From Candidatus Methanoperedens sp. (lineage in GTDB: Archaea; Halobacteriota; Methanosarcinia; Methanosarcinales; Methanoperedenaceae): a DNA stretch of 5,393 bases. Within the stretch, counting starts at the first letter, position 1, and every line of letters starts with the position of its first letter. The translations under genes and the position numbers were made by a program. Below the pieces are notes generated by a model. The model did no database searches, had not been told where the DNA came from, and saw only the letters and a program-made list of their open reading frames with translations. Below, piece by piece: positions 5,224 through 5,393 of the stretch. The stretch covers positions 1 to 5,393 of the forward strand of contig JAJRAP010000067.1 in the NCBI GenBank assembly GCA_028679855.1. The letters run 5' to 3'.

Positions 5224-5393
5224 TGGAGAAGTTTTTCATCATACTTAAGAGAGAACTCAGCGCAGAAGAGTATCTCATATATCTTAAAGCGATAACACCT
5301 ATGATTGGTAATGCAACGGTACAACTCAGGGACATTACTAAGAAAATGAGCCTTGAAGATGTGGTTCGCAGGGCAAAAAGGATGGAAAAAACA
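5187..5393 (+). CDS. Unrecognised gene, 3' end beyond the window
   Basis: The frame is open from 5142 to the window edge. From GTG 5187, 69 residues are visible, and from ATG 5223, 57. GGAGG at 5178-5182, four bases ahead, supports GTG 5187, while no Shine-Dalgarno precedes ATG 5223. The N-terminus is Ala/Pro-rich (PEAAAAETP), followed by amphipathic helices containing EKFFIILKRELSAEEY, YLKAITP and KKMSLEDVVRRAKRMEK. Codons upstream of 5187, with alternating Asn, Asp, Val and Ile, also look coding, which hints that the true start lies nearer 5128 in another frame. I do not recognise the family. There is no signal peptide or membrane segment, and the protein looks soluble, helical and basic. 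It sits directly behind the HEPN/MNT pair and may be co-transcribed with it. Confidence 0.6.
   Translation, partial: MPEAAAAETPILMEKFFIILKRELSAEEYLIYLKAITPMIGNATVQLRDITKKMSLEDVVRRAKRMEKT

Overview
This is a piece of an archaeal chromosome. Evidence for archaea is a ribosomal protein S6e gene (an archaeal/eukaryotic family with no bacterial counterpart), TATA-box-like promoters ahead of the genes, a T-rich tract after rps6e instead of a bacterial terminator, and an AksA-like homocitrate synthase of the coenzyme B pathway. Together these suggest a methanogen or a related anaerobic methanotroph, perhaps in the Methanosarcinales range. The exact lineage is inference. All supported genes lie on the + strand, and no gene-free gap exceeds about 200 bp.

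Left third (1-1336), housekeeping: the 3' two thirds of an AksA/homocitrate-synthase-type gene runs in from outside the window. It is followed by rps6e with its own promoter and ribosome binding site. Sampled rows here are about 52-53% G+C by hand count.

Middle (1337-4054), accessory: a 195-bp spacer carries a T tract, a small imperfect inverted repeat and a very good TATA box. It leads into an 840-residue HsdR, the restriction/translocation subunit of a type I restriction enzyme, with all key nuclease and helicase motifs visible. No hsdM or hsdS is present in the window. Sampled rows are clearly more A+T-rich than the housekeeping side.

Right third (4055-5393), accessory: a 104-bp spacer holds a degenerate 9-bp CGGAT-type tandem repeat. 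It also holds a perfect 7-bp inverted repeat that covers the Shine-Dalgarno sequence of the next gene. Then comes a HEPN gene overlapping a minimal nucleotidyltransferase (MNT) gene, a pairing known as a toxin-antitoxin arrangement. Immediately after it, a GTGA stop/start overlap opens a possible 31-codon ORF, and an unrecognised gene runs off the right edge. The reading frame between these last two is ambiguous.

Reading of the whole: an accessory block has been placed beside conserved ribosomal and coenzyme genes. It contains a type I restriction motor without visible partners and a HEPN/MNT module. Whether the two act together is hypothesis. The least-explained signals are the RBS-covering hairpin, the CGGAT repeat and the unknown gene(s) at the right edge.
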